A stretch of DNA of 64,000 nt, from the NCBI GenBank assembly GCA_009617715.1, contig VTFK01000332.1:186001-250000 (forward strand), given 5' to 3'. The translations under genes were made by a program, and so were the position numbers. Below the pieces are notes generated by a model. That model did not search any database and was not told where the DNA came from. It saw only the letters and a program-made list of their open reading frames with translations. Source of the stretch: Plectrocnemia conspersa. Its lineage: Eukaryota > Arthropoda > Insecta > Trichoptera > Polycentropodidae. Shown here piece after piece: positions 47,440 through 60,059 of the stretch (position 1 is its first letter; each line of letters begins with the position of its first letter).

Positions 47440-47800
47440 GTAAAGATGGCATTTTAGAATACCAAAGAACTGCACGATTGCTGACTTTCGAAAGCCATCA
47501 ATTACAACAACATAAAAACTATTTAAAACCTTTTCTTCATAAGCTTCGAAGCACGTCAATAAAAAAATACCAATAGCCTCGCATCGGTTAAGCATTGTAT
47601 AATATCAATCCTTTGTAAACCACTATAAAATTGGCGCTTTCGCAAAGGAATGGATCAGAGATGAAGCTAAAAATTAACGCTACTGGCTCTAAATAAGCCT
47701 TTGCTCCAGTATTCAGCATAAATGATGTTACATTTGTCACATTACCAATCACTACGAAAATCGTTCATTAATCGCTCACTAATCACACGACACAATCAAT
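47440..47800 (+). repeat. Dispersed repeat shared with 3.9-4.2 kb
   Basis: Shares GAACTGCACGATTGC, TTTCGAAAGCCATCAATTAC, CTTCATAAGCTTC, CTATAAAA and AATCGCTCACTAATCAC with 3925-4230 in the same order. Confidence 0.6.
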
Positions 47801-48284
47801 CAACGAACTATCTTTGTAAGAAATCTAAAAGCCAGTTTCTGGAAATACTAGAATTTAAATACCGTTTTTTTATTATAGTATTATATGATTTCAAGTACTA
47901 AATTAATATTAAAAAAATAAAAGACTGTCTTAATAACATAAAATATAATACATCCCATATTCAAAACTTGAATCATCACTACCAAGAATGTGCAATAATA
48001 TAGATTCAAATTTACGATTGGAATGCACAATTCGATTAAATTCTACAGGTCGGAAAAACCGTTTCATCCGTGACTAACTCGTTCAACCTCGTGAAAATGT
48101 TAATATACATGAAAACACGCTTTTATAAGATAGTTATTAAATTAAATACTAGATGAGCTTTAGCAATACATTATGTATATAAATTTGACCTAGAAAACTA
48201 AACTCAAAATCCGAACGGATCATTACTTGAAATAAATGCTTTGAAAGCTATATTAGTATTCCATCTTGGTCCCAATTGGGTTGT

Positions 48285-48545
48285 TCCCGAGAGAATGGGT
48301 GTTAGGGGAATTTTCCTATTGGTCGCGGAAGGTAGTGAAAATGTCTACAGAAAGCGAATCGCAGAGCTCGTTTCCGCCTTGCGAAAGGGGCCATTGCGCT
48401 TGCGCAATACTACGTAACTGGGACACTAGGCCAGAGGTAGTAAACCATAGACGTTGAAGCGTTTCATCGAGAGAGCAAGTAACATTCGGTAGAGAGTTAT
48501 ATAATAATAAATTGCCAGAGACGCCCTTTATGTTAAACATTCCTT
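48285..48545 (+). mobile_element. LTR-like segment, uncertain
   Basis: A 250-bp GC-raised block begins TGTTAGGGGAATTTTCC and ends near GTTAAACA (48531-48539), with ATTGGTCGCGG early and a TTATATAATAATAAATT polyadenylation-like stretch late. TG...CA limits and this layout resemble a solo LTR, but no target duplication or coding region was found. Alternatively it is a promoter island. The word GCAAGTAACATTCG is also found at about 2905. Confidence 0.25.
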
Positions 48546-48784
48546 TCGGTATTGTTCTAGTACATATACTTAAAATACCAACGAGATTTTAGATATTTAT
48601 AAGTTGTTTTCTGATAGTCCATTAGACAGCTGTTTCTGCTAAGGTAAAACATATTATGCCCCAGTCGCAAATCTTTATATAATGATCGTGTCAATTTATA
48701 ATCTTGATTTAAGTCTGAGTTGTTTTTTGTTTATAACAATTGCTTTATGAATTAACAAAGGGATGAATTGAGTTCAAAATTTAA

Positions 48785-49215
48785 GATTTGAGAACCTTAG
48801 GGGTGAGACGCAAGGTGGAATCTAGTTAGAGTTTTATTAGATTATATTACAATTGCGACAGACGATAAATGGCGAGATATTTTCTCAGAGCGGTGGTGGA
48901 GAAGCTGTCACAGGGATGAAGTCCGTGGGAGGTCCTCAAATGTTCTATAGGTGGCGTGACAGTATAGCGATGGATGTTCACTCTTTGCTACGGTGGTGCC
49001 CGTATGGAGGAATCTCTCTCGGGATGTGAGCGCCCATATCAGTATGTTATCTGCGGGCGGCGGGCGTCTGCTGGTCTTTTTGAGTGTCTACTTGAGTCTT
49101 CGAATAGCTGCTTGTGACAAACTTCTCCTTATCGGAGTCCAGGCTTAAGTACTCAGAGCTGCAAAGCTTGATCACCAATCACAATCATGCAGCGATCATG
49201 CAGTCAATAGACGTA
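48785..49215 (-). mobile_element. LTR-like segment on the minus strand, uncertain
   Basis: Reading the minus strand gives GAGTACTTAAGCC, then a GC-raised 300-bp body, then TAATAAAACTCTAACTAG (AATAAA signal at 48833-48838) and CTTGCGTCTCACCCCTAAG. The promoter-like start, AATAAA and short tail follow the order of an LTR. No pol sequence or flanking duplication was found. Confidence 0.3.
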
Positions 49216-49334
49216 CTCGTTTCTTAGAACAACTATATAGGTATACACCGTTATAAAGCAAAATTTGTTTGATGGGCATTGTCCAAGGTCGTATACTGGA
49301 ACGAAAAAATTTTGTAATTGAATTTTTGAAATTC

Positions 49335-49640
49335 GGCAACAAATAAATATTCTTTCAATCTTAGCGTGTTATTTATGATTTTTCTGGTCTTAACGAGGGC
49401 TTGTATGGTCCCAATCCTTTACGCTATTGTCTTGTTTCCTTGTTGATGTATGATTATTTTGGTCACAGTAAATTAACACGAGTTTTGAGAATAGGACCAT
49501 TTACATACGTGGCCATCTGTGTGGTTTATTGTTTCAAAAGAAATATTCTTTCAATGACTGAGACTATTTACAGTAAGAAAACTTGCGTGCCATTTTTCTG
49601 GTCGTAACGAGGGCTTGTGTGTGTACGCCACAAAAATAAG
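49335..49640 (+). repeat. Two copies of a dispersed repeat with 53.06 kb
   Basis: AAATATTCTTTCAAT followed by TTTCTGGTC-TAACGAGGGCTT occurs at 49346-49403 and 49539-49618. A third copy lies at 53082-53160 (AAATATTCTTTTAAT ... GTAACGAGGGCTTTTGTGTG). Copies 1 and 3 also share GATCCAATCC/GGTCCCAATCC with TTACGCTATTGTC-like sequence. Confidence 0.6.
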
Positions 49641-49649
49641 CAGTAGTGC

Positions 49650-51620
49650 TGTTTAAAATTAAGAATAAAGTAGATCACTGATGAACTATTAATGATCAAT
49701 GAGCATTATAAACATTGTCAAGATTAGGCTATCAAAAACTCTGCGTGCGTTGGGTGCTAAAAAAAGAAGCAAGCGCGAGAGTTAAACGATGTTGGAAGCA
49801 ATTTATCAACGTCCATGATAAATAGGTAAAATAATAACATAAAAAAGTGTTTTATTTTAAATAAAAAATATTAAAATAAAATTATCAAATATGTATTTAA
49901 TATTTAAAAATAATTTGAATAATGGTTTTTATTTTATTATATAATTATTTTCAATCTCAAAAAATATTTTTGTAATAAGATATTTAATTAATATTTATTA
50001 AAATAGAAAATGTTTAGAGCCCCTTATTCGCCGTGATGATCGTAGGTTCGTGATCCGCTGAAAGCGTCAGAGAAAGGAGGGCGGTACTGCTTATGATCAT
50101 ATTGTACTACGTTTCCAAAAATATGTTTTTTCTATAATAATAAATTTTAATTTTTTATATTTATATATTATAAATATTTTTAAATAAAACTGTATATTAT
50201 ATTACATCTATCTTATTTAGTTATATTATATTTTAGTATTTTTATAAAAAAAATGTATCAAATAAATATAGAGAATAATTATTAGTTCAATAATTTGTAT
50301 TATACTAAATTATTGATTTTATATTAAAGATATTTTTATAATAAAATAATATCATGCTGGTTTATTTATTTAGGGATTTTTGCTATTCGTGTTTTATTTT
50401 AATGATAATGAATAATCCATGAAATAAAATATAATATTAAAATATTTCTCCACACTTTGAGAAGCGTCTAAAAGTGATGATGCAATAATTACGAAGAAGA
50501 CTCGTTCGCTGCACTTGGAAGAGTTGCTTACCTGAATTTCGCTTGAGAATTGTATCATCACTTTTTTTATCATCACAAAGATTTGTATAATATAATAATA
50601 TCATTTATAAGTTTTCCTTAAAATATAAGAAGAAAAAACATATTCATGTGTAATAATTTATCTATTCAATAACCCAAATTTTAGATACAAAATAACAATT
50701 ATTAATAAAAAGCAAACATTTCCAATTATTTTAAAAATCTTTTAATAAATTATTATTTTATATTATATTTATTATAAAATACTATTTTTTTTTATCTTAA
50801 GCTAAAAACTTTTTTTTATAAACTAAAAAGATTAATTTGGTTTAGTAGAATTTTAACTAATGTTTATATATGTAACAATTCTGTTAAATACTGTATATAT
50901 TAGTGTTTTTAATTCTAGGCTGTTCACGACACTATGTTAGTAAAGACTAACATCACGAACATATACTCCATGCAAAAGTGAGATGGGTATCGAGAGGAAG
51001 AGTTCTTGCACACCTATTCGAACTGAAAGAAGAAGTAAGCAGTTTCTGAAAAAGCGAAAATCTGAACTAGTAGAGCCTTTGTTTAATGAAAAAGGGATAA
51101 TTAATCTTGCGTTTTTATAAAAAATGATGACGTATTTTGTCATCATTTTTTTAACATGACTATTTTAAAAAGATATAAACACATCCACTATTTATTTATA
51201 TTGTACTACCCATTTTTATCACATCAAAGCTTGAGTTACTTTTAATTTTATGTAACTTTAAAGTCTTCAATTCTATACAGTATTATAGTCTCGATTTAGC
51301 ATAGCACAAAAATCGGATAATGCTATTATATTTTTAATTCGCATTACTTTAATTTACAATTTACAATTTCAACGATCCATTGGATAAACTCCACTTATAC
51401 ATACATACATATATATCAAATTTACATGAATACTTATAATATTATTAGTACACATAACCACAAGTTTGACATAAATCATGTTAAATCCTACAAAGAGCAT
51501 TAATGAAACTATTTAACAACTATGCAAAACACACAATACCAAAAAGTTATTCTCTAACATATACCACTATTGATCTCAGCGATTTAATTTAGCATTTTTT
51601 TTATAATTTTACCATATATT
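49650..51620. other. AT-rich non-coding with short dyads
   Basis: Short dyads lie at 50934-50953 (ATGTTAGT/ACTAACAT, 4-nt loop) and 51119-51151 (13-bp arms AAAAAATGATGAC/GTCATCATTTTTT). Minus-strand frames at 50394-50576 and 50937-51146 match nothing I know; the first contains a CAG|GTAAGC donor-like site. No gene is called. Confidence 0.35.
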
Positions 51621-51624
51621 ATAT

Positions 51625-51728
51625 GTACAGAACCTATTTTATACATTATGAACTAAATATTTTTTTGTAATAAGAAGTACAGAACCTATTTTATACATTA
51701 TGAACTAAATATTTTTTTGTAATAAGAT
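51625..51728. repeat. Identical 52-bp tandem duplication
   Basis: The unit beginning GTACAGAACCTATTTTATAC is present twice back to back (51625-51676, 51677-51727) with no mismatch until the final base. This is a recent duplication among otherwise decayed repeats. Confidence 0.9.
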
Positions 51729-51767
51729 CATTTACTCAATGCGTTTTACTAAAAAAATATATTTTTT

Positions 51768-51953
51768 ATGATCAATCAATCTTTCCAAACCACAAAAATC
51801 CATATACCGATACCGGAAACAGTTCCAAACTACAGACAAAAATTACATAACAAAACCAAATACAGCAAATTCGTTTATTGGACTTTTCTTGTAACACTTT
51901 TCATTGCACATAACGCATTTGCGTTGTATTATTTGTTTGTTATTAATGTATAA
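51768..51953 (+). CDS. Possible small membrane peptide ORF, 61 aa
   Basis: ATG at 51768, stop TAA at 51951-51953. The first half is polar (MINQSFQTTKIHIPIPETVP, NYRQKLHNKTKY) and the second half one hydrophobic segment (FVYWTFLVTLFIAHNAFALY). This is the layout of a single-pass small integral membrane protein. The start context is poor (T at -3). No family recognised; chance is possible in AT-rich DNA, though the polar half is not low-complexity. It begins 40 bp after the tandem duplication. Confidence 0.25.
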   Translation: MINQSFQTTKIHIPIPETVPNYRQKLHNKTKYSKFVYWTFLVTLFIAHNAFALYYLFVINV

Positions 51954-52089
51954 ATACATCTGCGTGTTACGTATAAATAATAATCGTAAACGTAATAAAT
52001 AATCGATTTTCCAGCATGTGCACATACACAACTTACTATATACGTTATTACAGTGCACATTTTGAACAACTTCTCTCACAATTGCCACA

Positions 52090-52400
52090 AATACCGGTGA
52101 AAGCTACCGACTCAGTTAGGCACCACAAGAAATGACTCAGCTCAATTATTCAAAAACGCGTATGATCGTTCAGTCATTATCGGCTCACCCACTTTGAATC
52201 GTATGAAAAAACTTTTTGAGAAAATTCGTCCAAAGGTCTGTAATCAGCCGGCGTCGATTAAAAAAGCGGACACGGCCTATCCGACTTACGTAAGAGCATC
52301 TCTCTTTCTCGGTCTCGTTGCGCAACTTTCACGATCAATATGTCAAGTTATATATGCCAATTGAGCAACTCTTTCACCGGTCGGTAATATGTGCCAATGG
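52090..52400. other. GC-raised segment, possible conserved non-coding element
   Basis: About 300 bp with CAGCCGGCGTCGATT, GCGGACACGGCC and a CACCGGTCGGTAATATGTGC word, without a convincing frame on either strand. Confidence 0.25.
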
Positions 52401-52904
52401 GTCGTTTTGAGGAAAATTATTTATTCAAAATCTCACGTTACTATACTACACACACAAATTTCATGAGAAGATGAATCAATTAAATTTCTTTATATTTCAT
52501 AAGTTACTGAGAAGATCAAAAGTTCTAAATCAAGCAATTTTCACTCTTTTAGTTTCGGTTTAATATACAAAACATATTTAAGATAATGTATAAATTTTTA
52601 TGTTTGATTCTGTGTACTTTTAAATATATTTAAAACAATTACAAATATTTTAAGCTTTTAAATTTATATGGTTTGGGACCACCCGTGATTGTTGCGTTGA
52701 AATAATTTAAAATTAAAAAATGAAATCAAATGTTATCATAAAATTAACTGATTTATTTGTGTCCTCTATATTTTCTAAGAACTCTTTCTCCTTGGCGAAC
52801 ATACGTAGATATCTATTAAACTGTATGCATTAACTGTTTAAAAAAAAAAAAACAGAACAAAGGCATGAAAAGGTGGACGGTGCCCAAATATCTCCACCAG
52901 GCAA

Positions 52905-53219
52905 GTGCCCAAAAACAAGTATTTTTCAGGGACTTTTCGCACCCGTATCTTTAACCAACAAAATAAGTATACGCCTTTAGAAAGTGACATTTGCTTAATG
53001 GACCCTTTCGAGGTCAAATGGTGTAACGGGAATATTGTGACTTATTTTTTTTTGTTTTTCGTGCCCGTTTCGCAGCAAAGAAATATTCTTTTAATGCATC
53101 GGATAATAATTGCGTGTTATTTATGTGAAACCATTTTTTCTGTACGTAACGAGGGCTTTTGTGTGATCCAATCCCTTACATTCTATTGTCTATTTCATCC
53201 TTATTTTAATGGATTATAA
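52905..53219 (+). other. 104-codon open frame overlapping a repeat
   Basis: The frame is open from ATG 52905 but its second half coincides with the dispersed repeat copy at 53082-53160, so at least that part is repeat-derived. No protein family recognised. Confidence 0.2.
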
Positions 53220-53444
53220 TCCTTGTTTACGGTAATTTCGGCGCGAGCTTAAAAAATATGATCCCTACACTACTAATAGTATTTACTACCAATTATTATT
53301 AAATTGATGATTTAATTTGCAAATATTAAATATTTTTGCACCTTCAAAAATTATTGTGGACTTCGCCTTTATAATTTTGTGACTCACCTTCGATATTTAT
53401 TCAATACTTGATTCAGAAAAAAAACAAATAAATAAATTCTTGTG

Positions 53445-53600
53445 TCAGTCAAAAGGCCGCAGGTTCCTACCCCTGGGTTAAGTATTTGCATATTTGTCAG
53501 TTATATTTGTACCGTTTTCAATAGATCCCATTTTAGCGTTAATTGGCTTCGAAAAGATTCATCTGTGTCAATTTTACAATATTTCTTTTAGCCGGGCCGC
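53445..53600 (+). repeat. Possible decayed tRNA-derived SINE
   Basis: GGCCGCAGGTTCCTACCCCTGGG resembles a damaged B box (GGTTCxAxxCC) in its T-arm context; no A box is recognisable upstream. Weak call. Confidence 0.2.
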
Positions 53601-53609
53601 TAAAACGTA

Positions 53610-55360
53610 TTTTTTTTAACACAAATTTCACTATATTTTATTCCACGCTTTTAAAAAATCTTATACAAGATAATTGCAATGAGATTATTAATATAATCAA
53701 ATAACGCAATATTAAAAACTTCTCTTCAACATAAATATTATATAAATTGCTACAACAGCAAAAAAAATAATTCCATCTATTTAATTTTTATGTTTGATAA
53801 TGTGTAAATTACTAAAAATTATAATTTAGTTTTATGTCATATTATGTAATACATATATTTATGTATAAATTAATAAAATATTTTTTTAATAATTTTATAG
53901 AAAAAACTTATTTAAAAACATACTTTAATTGATAATTTCAAGGTCATTATATTAAGATATCATTATTTTTCAACAATATTAAAAAAAGTCTTCAAAATAA
54001 CGAACCATAAAATTGTATTTAATCAAAAAAGTCGTGGCACATTTTTGTATAAATGTCCTGCCATCAGTTAAATATTTAACAATAAAATATACACAGCTGT
54101 CCCTTGGAAAGTTACGGAAGCTTTTCATTCCACATATTCAGTGGATCGAAGCACCTTTGAACTTCCGAATAAGATTGAGTGGGATTACAACTTTCCCTTT
54201 CACAACTTGAATTATTTTGACAAATATAAGATTTATTTCAGAGCATCGGATCTTCCTTCTAAATTTATTATGTAACTTTTACAGATTGCAGAGTCACGTC
54301 TTGTGCTACTTTTTACTTATCAAACTATCTATCTATTCTAATAAAATATTTAAAAAAATATTATTTAAATGTAATTCAATATAATTCAATCACACTCATC
54401 GAATGCAAATTTGTCCAATGTATCTCGAATTCCCCTGAACTAGCATGCAATACCTTAATGGACCCAAGGGAGTATAAGGGAATCCATTTAATCATTTAAG
54501 TGTATTTTAATTTATTTATCGCATAAACTTGTATGTATGTGTAGTGTATAGACTTAAATGTTATGTAGAAGACATCGTGTCATAAATGTATGTATGTATA
54601 TGTATATACACACAAAAAAAGAAAGTTAACGTTTAAACTTTGACTCTTCTCGAGCATACGCGCATATGCACATGTATAATGACACACACACACTTTCATA
54701 AATATATTATGTATATTCATTCATCTGCTACGTTCGTGTAAATTGAAAGAGAATAGACATTAAATTGATCGTGTGTTCATGCATAGTTCATTTGCATAAC
54801 TTCCACAAGTTCTTCCATAAGGTGTCAAATTTCAACTCACCTAAATTTGATTTAAATTTGTTTGTATATCTTTTTTGTTATAGCTTACGTAAACAGAATA
54901 TTAAAAGTAAGAGTTCATAGTTTAATAAGTGAGTTAATCATTTGAAACGAATAACAGAAGATAAAACAACCTGGGAAGATCGACTAACCGGGTAATTTAA
55001 GTGGAAGCCAAATTTTATTTTGAAATATTATTTACAAGTTTAGTTTGAATGTGACAAGCATTTTTTATGTTTTAGTTTACAAACATATACATGCTAGTTA
55101 AAAAATCAATTAAAATACTGAAGATTGTTAATCTTTTAAGTGAAACAAATCGCCTTTGTTATCTTTCTTTCCTTGATTTCACAACTCTGACTAATAATAA
55201 TTAGCTTCGTCGTTGACTTTGATATTGATTTACAATCATTGTCATCACGACATCCACAATTTCCATATCAGATCATTCGCGTGACTCTTCTACATCCTCG
55301 CTTTTTGCAGTATTTTTGCAGATCTAGGAAGTCAGTTAGCTTTGGTTTGCGGAAAGGCTT
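53610..55360. other. AT-rich non-coding
   Basis: No supported gene. TATG-type microsatellites lie at 54530-54606. Confidence 0.45.
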
Positions 55361-55379
55361 TGAAAACGCAAACTATGCA

Positions 55380-55640
55380 CTATGAAGAAACTAAAATCTT
55401 TCAGACGCTTTCAAAATAGTTCTAGTCTACCCTTCGGCGCCTGTTTCGTCACACGATTGCATGATCTTCTTGCGCTTTTATTCTTAATTGCTTCCTTATT
55501 GTTGTTCAGACAATTTAGAACCACCTTGTCACGCTTCGCGTTCTTTCCAGGGCACGTGCACAATACTAGACAGAATGAAAGAAAAAATGTGGAATTTTTG
55601 GTGTCGACACGCGTATCACTTGGTTTCATATTTTAATTAA
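55380..55640. other. GC-raised segment with frames on both strands
   Basis: A plus-strand frame of 84 codons and a minus-strand frame of 72 codons overlap. The minus frame contains a basic stretch (KNAKRDKVVLNCLNNNKEA) after a TCTGTCTAG acceptor-like site. Neither resembles a known protein. A CACGTG lies at 55553. Confidence 0.2.
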
Positions 55641-56479
55641 GATTGCTCAAAAAGTGGCTTATGTTTTTCTCCATAATTTTATATTTTTAGTTAAAGGCCT
55701 GTATTTAAAAAAATACATATTAATATATCGAGTTCAATTGCTTATCATATAAACAACTTTTAAACGGAAAAATTTGGAAGCATTAAACGATAAAGTATTT
55801 TTATTGTGGAATTTTCCTAGTCGTGTAATTGCTTGAGAATATAGTAAAAAATATGTTTATACCTTATTAAATGAATATTTATAACAATAGTATCTTGAAT
55901 GCAAATGTAAATGAAGCGCATTATATTGTAAATTATTAATAAAAAATCATACCAGAAACAGTTATTTTTTAGCATAAGATTTACATATCTTTAGTTTGAG
56001 CCCTACGTATTTATTTTTTTAATTTTGATTCTATGTATTCTAATTAATGTATTAGCAAACGTTTTATATTGTCTAGGTTATTAATTAAATTATTTAAAAA
56101 AATGTAATAAAAATACAGTTATTTAGAGTGTCGGAGATTAAATCCTAAGAATATTTTAACAACTGATAAAATTCTAGTTATATTTAGCAAATGGTTTGTA
56201 TGTTTTTTTAATAACGACAACTAACGTTTTCTTGTTTTAAAATAGTTACTTATTAAATAAATTTAGTTTCGAAGCATATTTTTTTATAAAAATGCCTGTA
56301 TAACGAAACTTTGCTTTTAATTTTATCTATTGTCACTAAAATAAAGATTGAAAAATATCTAAAAATAAATAGGAAAAATCAATAAAGGTATAATATTAAA
56401 GAATATCAAATAATAATTAATATTAAAAAGTGTAATAAATTTGAGGAATTTTTTAGATTTTTTAGTATATGTTTATATC

Positions 56480-58035
56480 TTTAATCGTTGTTGATATCTA
56501 ATAGTAATTATTCAATTTCCTTAATACATAACTTATTATAAGTAGTATCTAAATCCCTATTTTTACTAAAAAATATGTTTCCAAAAATATACCATTTATC
56601 GTGGTTTGCTCAACGATTTTAATTATTGAGTAAAAATTGTTAGACTATCACATAATTTTGTAATTTGCTGATATTTATTGTCTAATTATATATTTAAGAT
56701 ATTATTTTATTTTAAAAATAAATAAGAAAATCATATAAAATTGATTTTATGATTTTATGAACAAAAGAATATTTTGCCTTTGAATATATTTTTTATATCT
56801 ATAATTATATTTTATAATTATTTACAAAATCTTTAAATATTTTTTTCAATCAAAAATATTTATAATTTGAAATATTCTTCAAAACACAAATAACATATTT
56901 TTTTTTTTTGCACAACTTTTAGGAATAAAATTTTTAAAGAATTTATTTTTTAATATACTTTTTACATTAATAATTATATGATACTTGATAAATAATGCAC
57001 ATTTTTTTCAAATTATTTACAAACTGTTTTTCTAAGCAAAAATATTTTTAATTCTTATATATTGTCTTTTTAAAATACAAATACCAAACAAATTGTAAAC
57101 AAATTTTTTAGAAATAATAGTAATTTAAAAAGTTTGTCATTTAATATATGATTTTATATCAATAATTGTAGTTTATATCTAAATATTAAAATAAGTACCA
57201 TTAGTTCTTATTTTATATGTATCTTTATGTTTTTAATCTATACATATTCTAGTTTAAGCAGTAATATGGTTTTAATATTTTGATATTTAGTGATATTACA
57301 ATTTTTTGTTTCAATTATATCAATAAATTTAAAAAAATATATACCTAACATAGAATATATTTTTAACTATTTTCAAAATATATTTATTTTTGAAATCTTT
57401 TTTAAAATACAACTAGCCAAAAATAAAAAAAAAAAATGAAGTTAATTAAATTTTAGGAATAAAATTAAATTTTGCATTTAATATTTTTTTATATGTTTAT
57501 TTTATTATAATTATTTACAAAATATTTAAATTACTTTCAAATAAAACTCTTTATATGATATATTGAACTCATATTTATTGTAAAGTTTAATGAATTTAAT
57601 GAACATAAGAAAATTTAAATATTTGGCTTTAAATATATTTTATAGCAATAATTATAGTCGATGAAGCAATAACGAAATCTTTTAATTATTTACAAAATAT
57701 CTTTCTAATTAAAAAAAAAACCATCAATCTTTATTTATTGCTTTTTTTTTAAAAAAACTATAAAATCATTTGTCATTATTGTGAAGTTTTATAATTAAAG
57801 AATTAAAGTAAATTATATCAATAATTATAATTGATATCTAATAGTGCATATTTTAATAGTTTATTATGTAAACTTTGTTATGATCCATATAAATTTTGAT
57901 TAAATAATTTTTTGTCTTCCTAAATGAACCATTGATCGTTATTTGTTCAACAACTTTGATTATAGAATAAAATAAACGATTTTTAATCATATAGTTTTAC
58001 GATTTGCCGATATTTCTTGCATTAGATATAATTTA
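56480..58035. repeat. Degenerate tandem block, long-range repeat about 1340 bp
   Basis: The word ATTATTTACAAAATNTTT recurs at about 56815, 57012, 57510 and 57684, with a further variant near 57370, suggesting a basic unit near 180 bp. Longer matches link 56487 with 57828 (TTGATATCTAATAGT) and 56610-56690 with about 57950-58030 (CAAC-ATTTT-ATTAT, then ATTTGC-GATATTT-TTG), both about 1340 bp apart. AT content is extreme and decay heavy. Confidence 0.45.
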
Positions 58036-58429
58036 GATTATGAATAAAAATACATATTGAACCAAGCTAATGATATATCAAATATATTCTTTTAAAATAT
58101 TAACAAGCTGTCTTTCATATCTTTTAACATCACATCTATCAAATAATTAGAATTGTACTTGTTTCTGAACTTTAAGTACACTATATTAACATATAATTCA
58201 CATTCTATTTGTTATTTTCTACTAGTATAAACATTGCACTGATCATAATAAATTCAATTTAATATACATAAATCGACAAAGATGTAAAAGTCATTATAAA
58301 ACCAATATTAAGATTTAAGCAATACTATCACTAAAAGTGAATTTAAAATCCTAAAAATATTTTTTTTAATATGTATGTACATCAAAGCAAATTTAACACA
58401 ATACGAACCAACAGAACGAACAAACACAG

Positions 58430-58600
58430 CGGTGTAAATATTGTTAGAGAGAGCGAGAGGCTTTCTAGGATAGGTGCAAGCAGGTGAGTGCATCCAGAGT
58501 GCAGTGCACGTGTAATACGAAGGGGGAAAGTGGGGGAGACTCGCACGTGTCGCAACCTCGGTCACGTGCAAGGCCGACAGCCTTTCTTTATTCGCTTGTC
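58430..58600. promoter_or_regulatory. GC-rich island with three CACGTG E boxes
   Basis: CACGTG at 58507, 58544 and 58563 lie within 62 bp. A GAGAGAGCGAGAGG tract and a strong donor-like CAG|GTGAGT (about 58480-58488) precede them. Frames on both strands (58308-58685 minus, 58488-58745 plus) are open but unrecognised. A promoter/first exon is plausible. Confidence 0.35.
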
Positions 58601-59210
58601 CATAAAACTTCTCAATCTTTCTAAATTTTCGGTTGTTCTTTACCATTTTTTTAACGTTATCAAAGTAAAAGAATCGAGTTTTCATTTTAAACTAACCATA
58701 ATTTCAAATTACTTTTTTACTACATATTTAAAGTTAGAGGTGTAACTCGAAACAAGCAATCCAATTATAATAAACACTTAAAATTATAAATATGAATTGC
58801 GTTGATGCGTCAGTTCTTGTCATTTTAACGCATAACTTGTCTGGTTTTCGGTCGTGTAACAACCCCAAATTAAAAATTAATAATAGCCGAGAATAAAATT
58901 TATTTATGACATTATATGCATTTAAAAAATAAAGTAGCATATTTTTATTATATGGCAAATGTATAATTTTTAATTTAATAAGTTTTGGTTCAGCTATTTA
59001 TTATTAAAAGATAAGCTTCAAGATATACCAGCGAAGCAGATTATGACCATGATGGAAAAAAACTACAAAGTTCATATTGTATATTGCCCAATCAGACTTT
59101 ATAAAACACATCTATGAAGTTGTAATTGTAGCAAAAATTCAGCACATTAGATCGGTGGTATAAGTCGATGACTAATACTTTAAAGAACTTAATTTTAATC
59201 CCATATGAAC

Positions 59211-59335
59211 AAGTTTTTTATAATAGCGCATTTTTTATAAAAATTAAAATTCGAGCGCCGCTGCCGGAGCTCGAACCCGCAACCTCAGAGTTACTTGTCT
59301 GAGACGTTACGGACTACGCTATTCTCCCCGTTATG
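59211..59335 (-). repeat. tRNA-derived SINE family A, copy 1
   Basis: On the minus strand an A box TAGCGTAGTCCG (59310-59321) and a B box GGGTTCGAGCTCC (59266-59278) have tRNA spacing. They are followed by CAGCGGCGCTCGAATTT and ATAAAAAATGCGCTATTATA, shared with 62250-62368. Polymerase III boxes plus a non-tRNA tail identify a SINE. Confidence 0.85.
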
Positions 59336-60059
59336 TTTAAAGAGATGTTTAAAAAATGTTATATATTATATTGGAAATTATAAAATTATTATAATCAGCA
59401 CTTCGCATATATCAAATATTTAATTTTGTATATGAAGAATAATTAAAAAAAAATAAACAGTAAATAGTGATTGGTACATAGTGCAATATTATATTTTTTT
59501 TATAATATAAAATTGCGTACTTCCTAATAAATCATAGTTATCTTAAAATAATAATATATTTATTGTATATTTTATTGTTTTTTTTAAAGACAAAAAATAA
59601 AACAATATCATTTTCTATCTATAAATATAAAAAATAACAACTCAAATAAAAATAAATATTATATATAATAAAAATAAATACAATATATAGATTTTTAAAT
59701 TTAACTTTGCTGTTTTTGCATATCTAAATACAAGTTTACAATTTATAATTAGTTTAGAAAATAAATTTACACTTTATTTTCTTAACTGGGAAAATTAAAA
59801 TACTCGGAGTTTAGCAGAGCTAATTTGAAAACAATGGAACAGTGCCATGTGCACTATATGTTAGAGATCAGCAAAATATTTGAGATGCACGTGTCAATTA
59901 AAAGCAAAAAATTATAATGCTTAAGATACGATTTTTTAATGATTAAACCCCGTTATAGTAAATAATATATAAGGTATTGGGAATAGCAGAAACAGCTGCA
60001 ATAAAAGCATAGAAATGCTTTTGTAGTGTGTAATGTTTTATTATATTTTATTTTTTATT

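Noticed and set aside
58308..58685. 125-codon minus ORF
   Set aside because: Open frame spans an E-box-rich GC island and AT-rich flanks with changing composition; no domain recognised.
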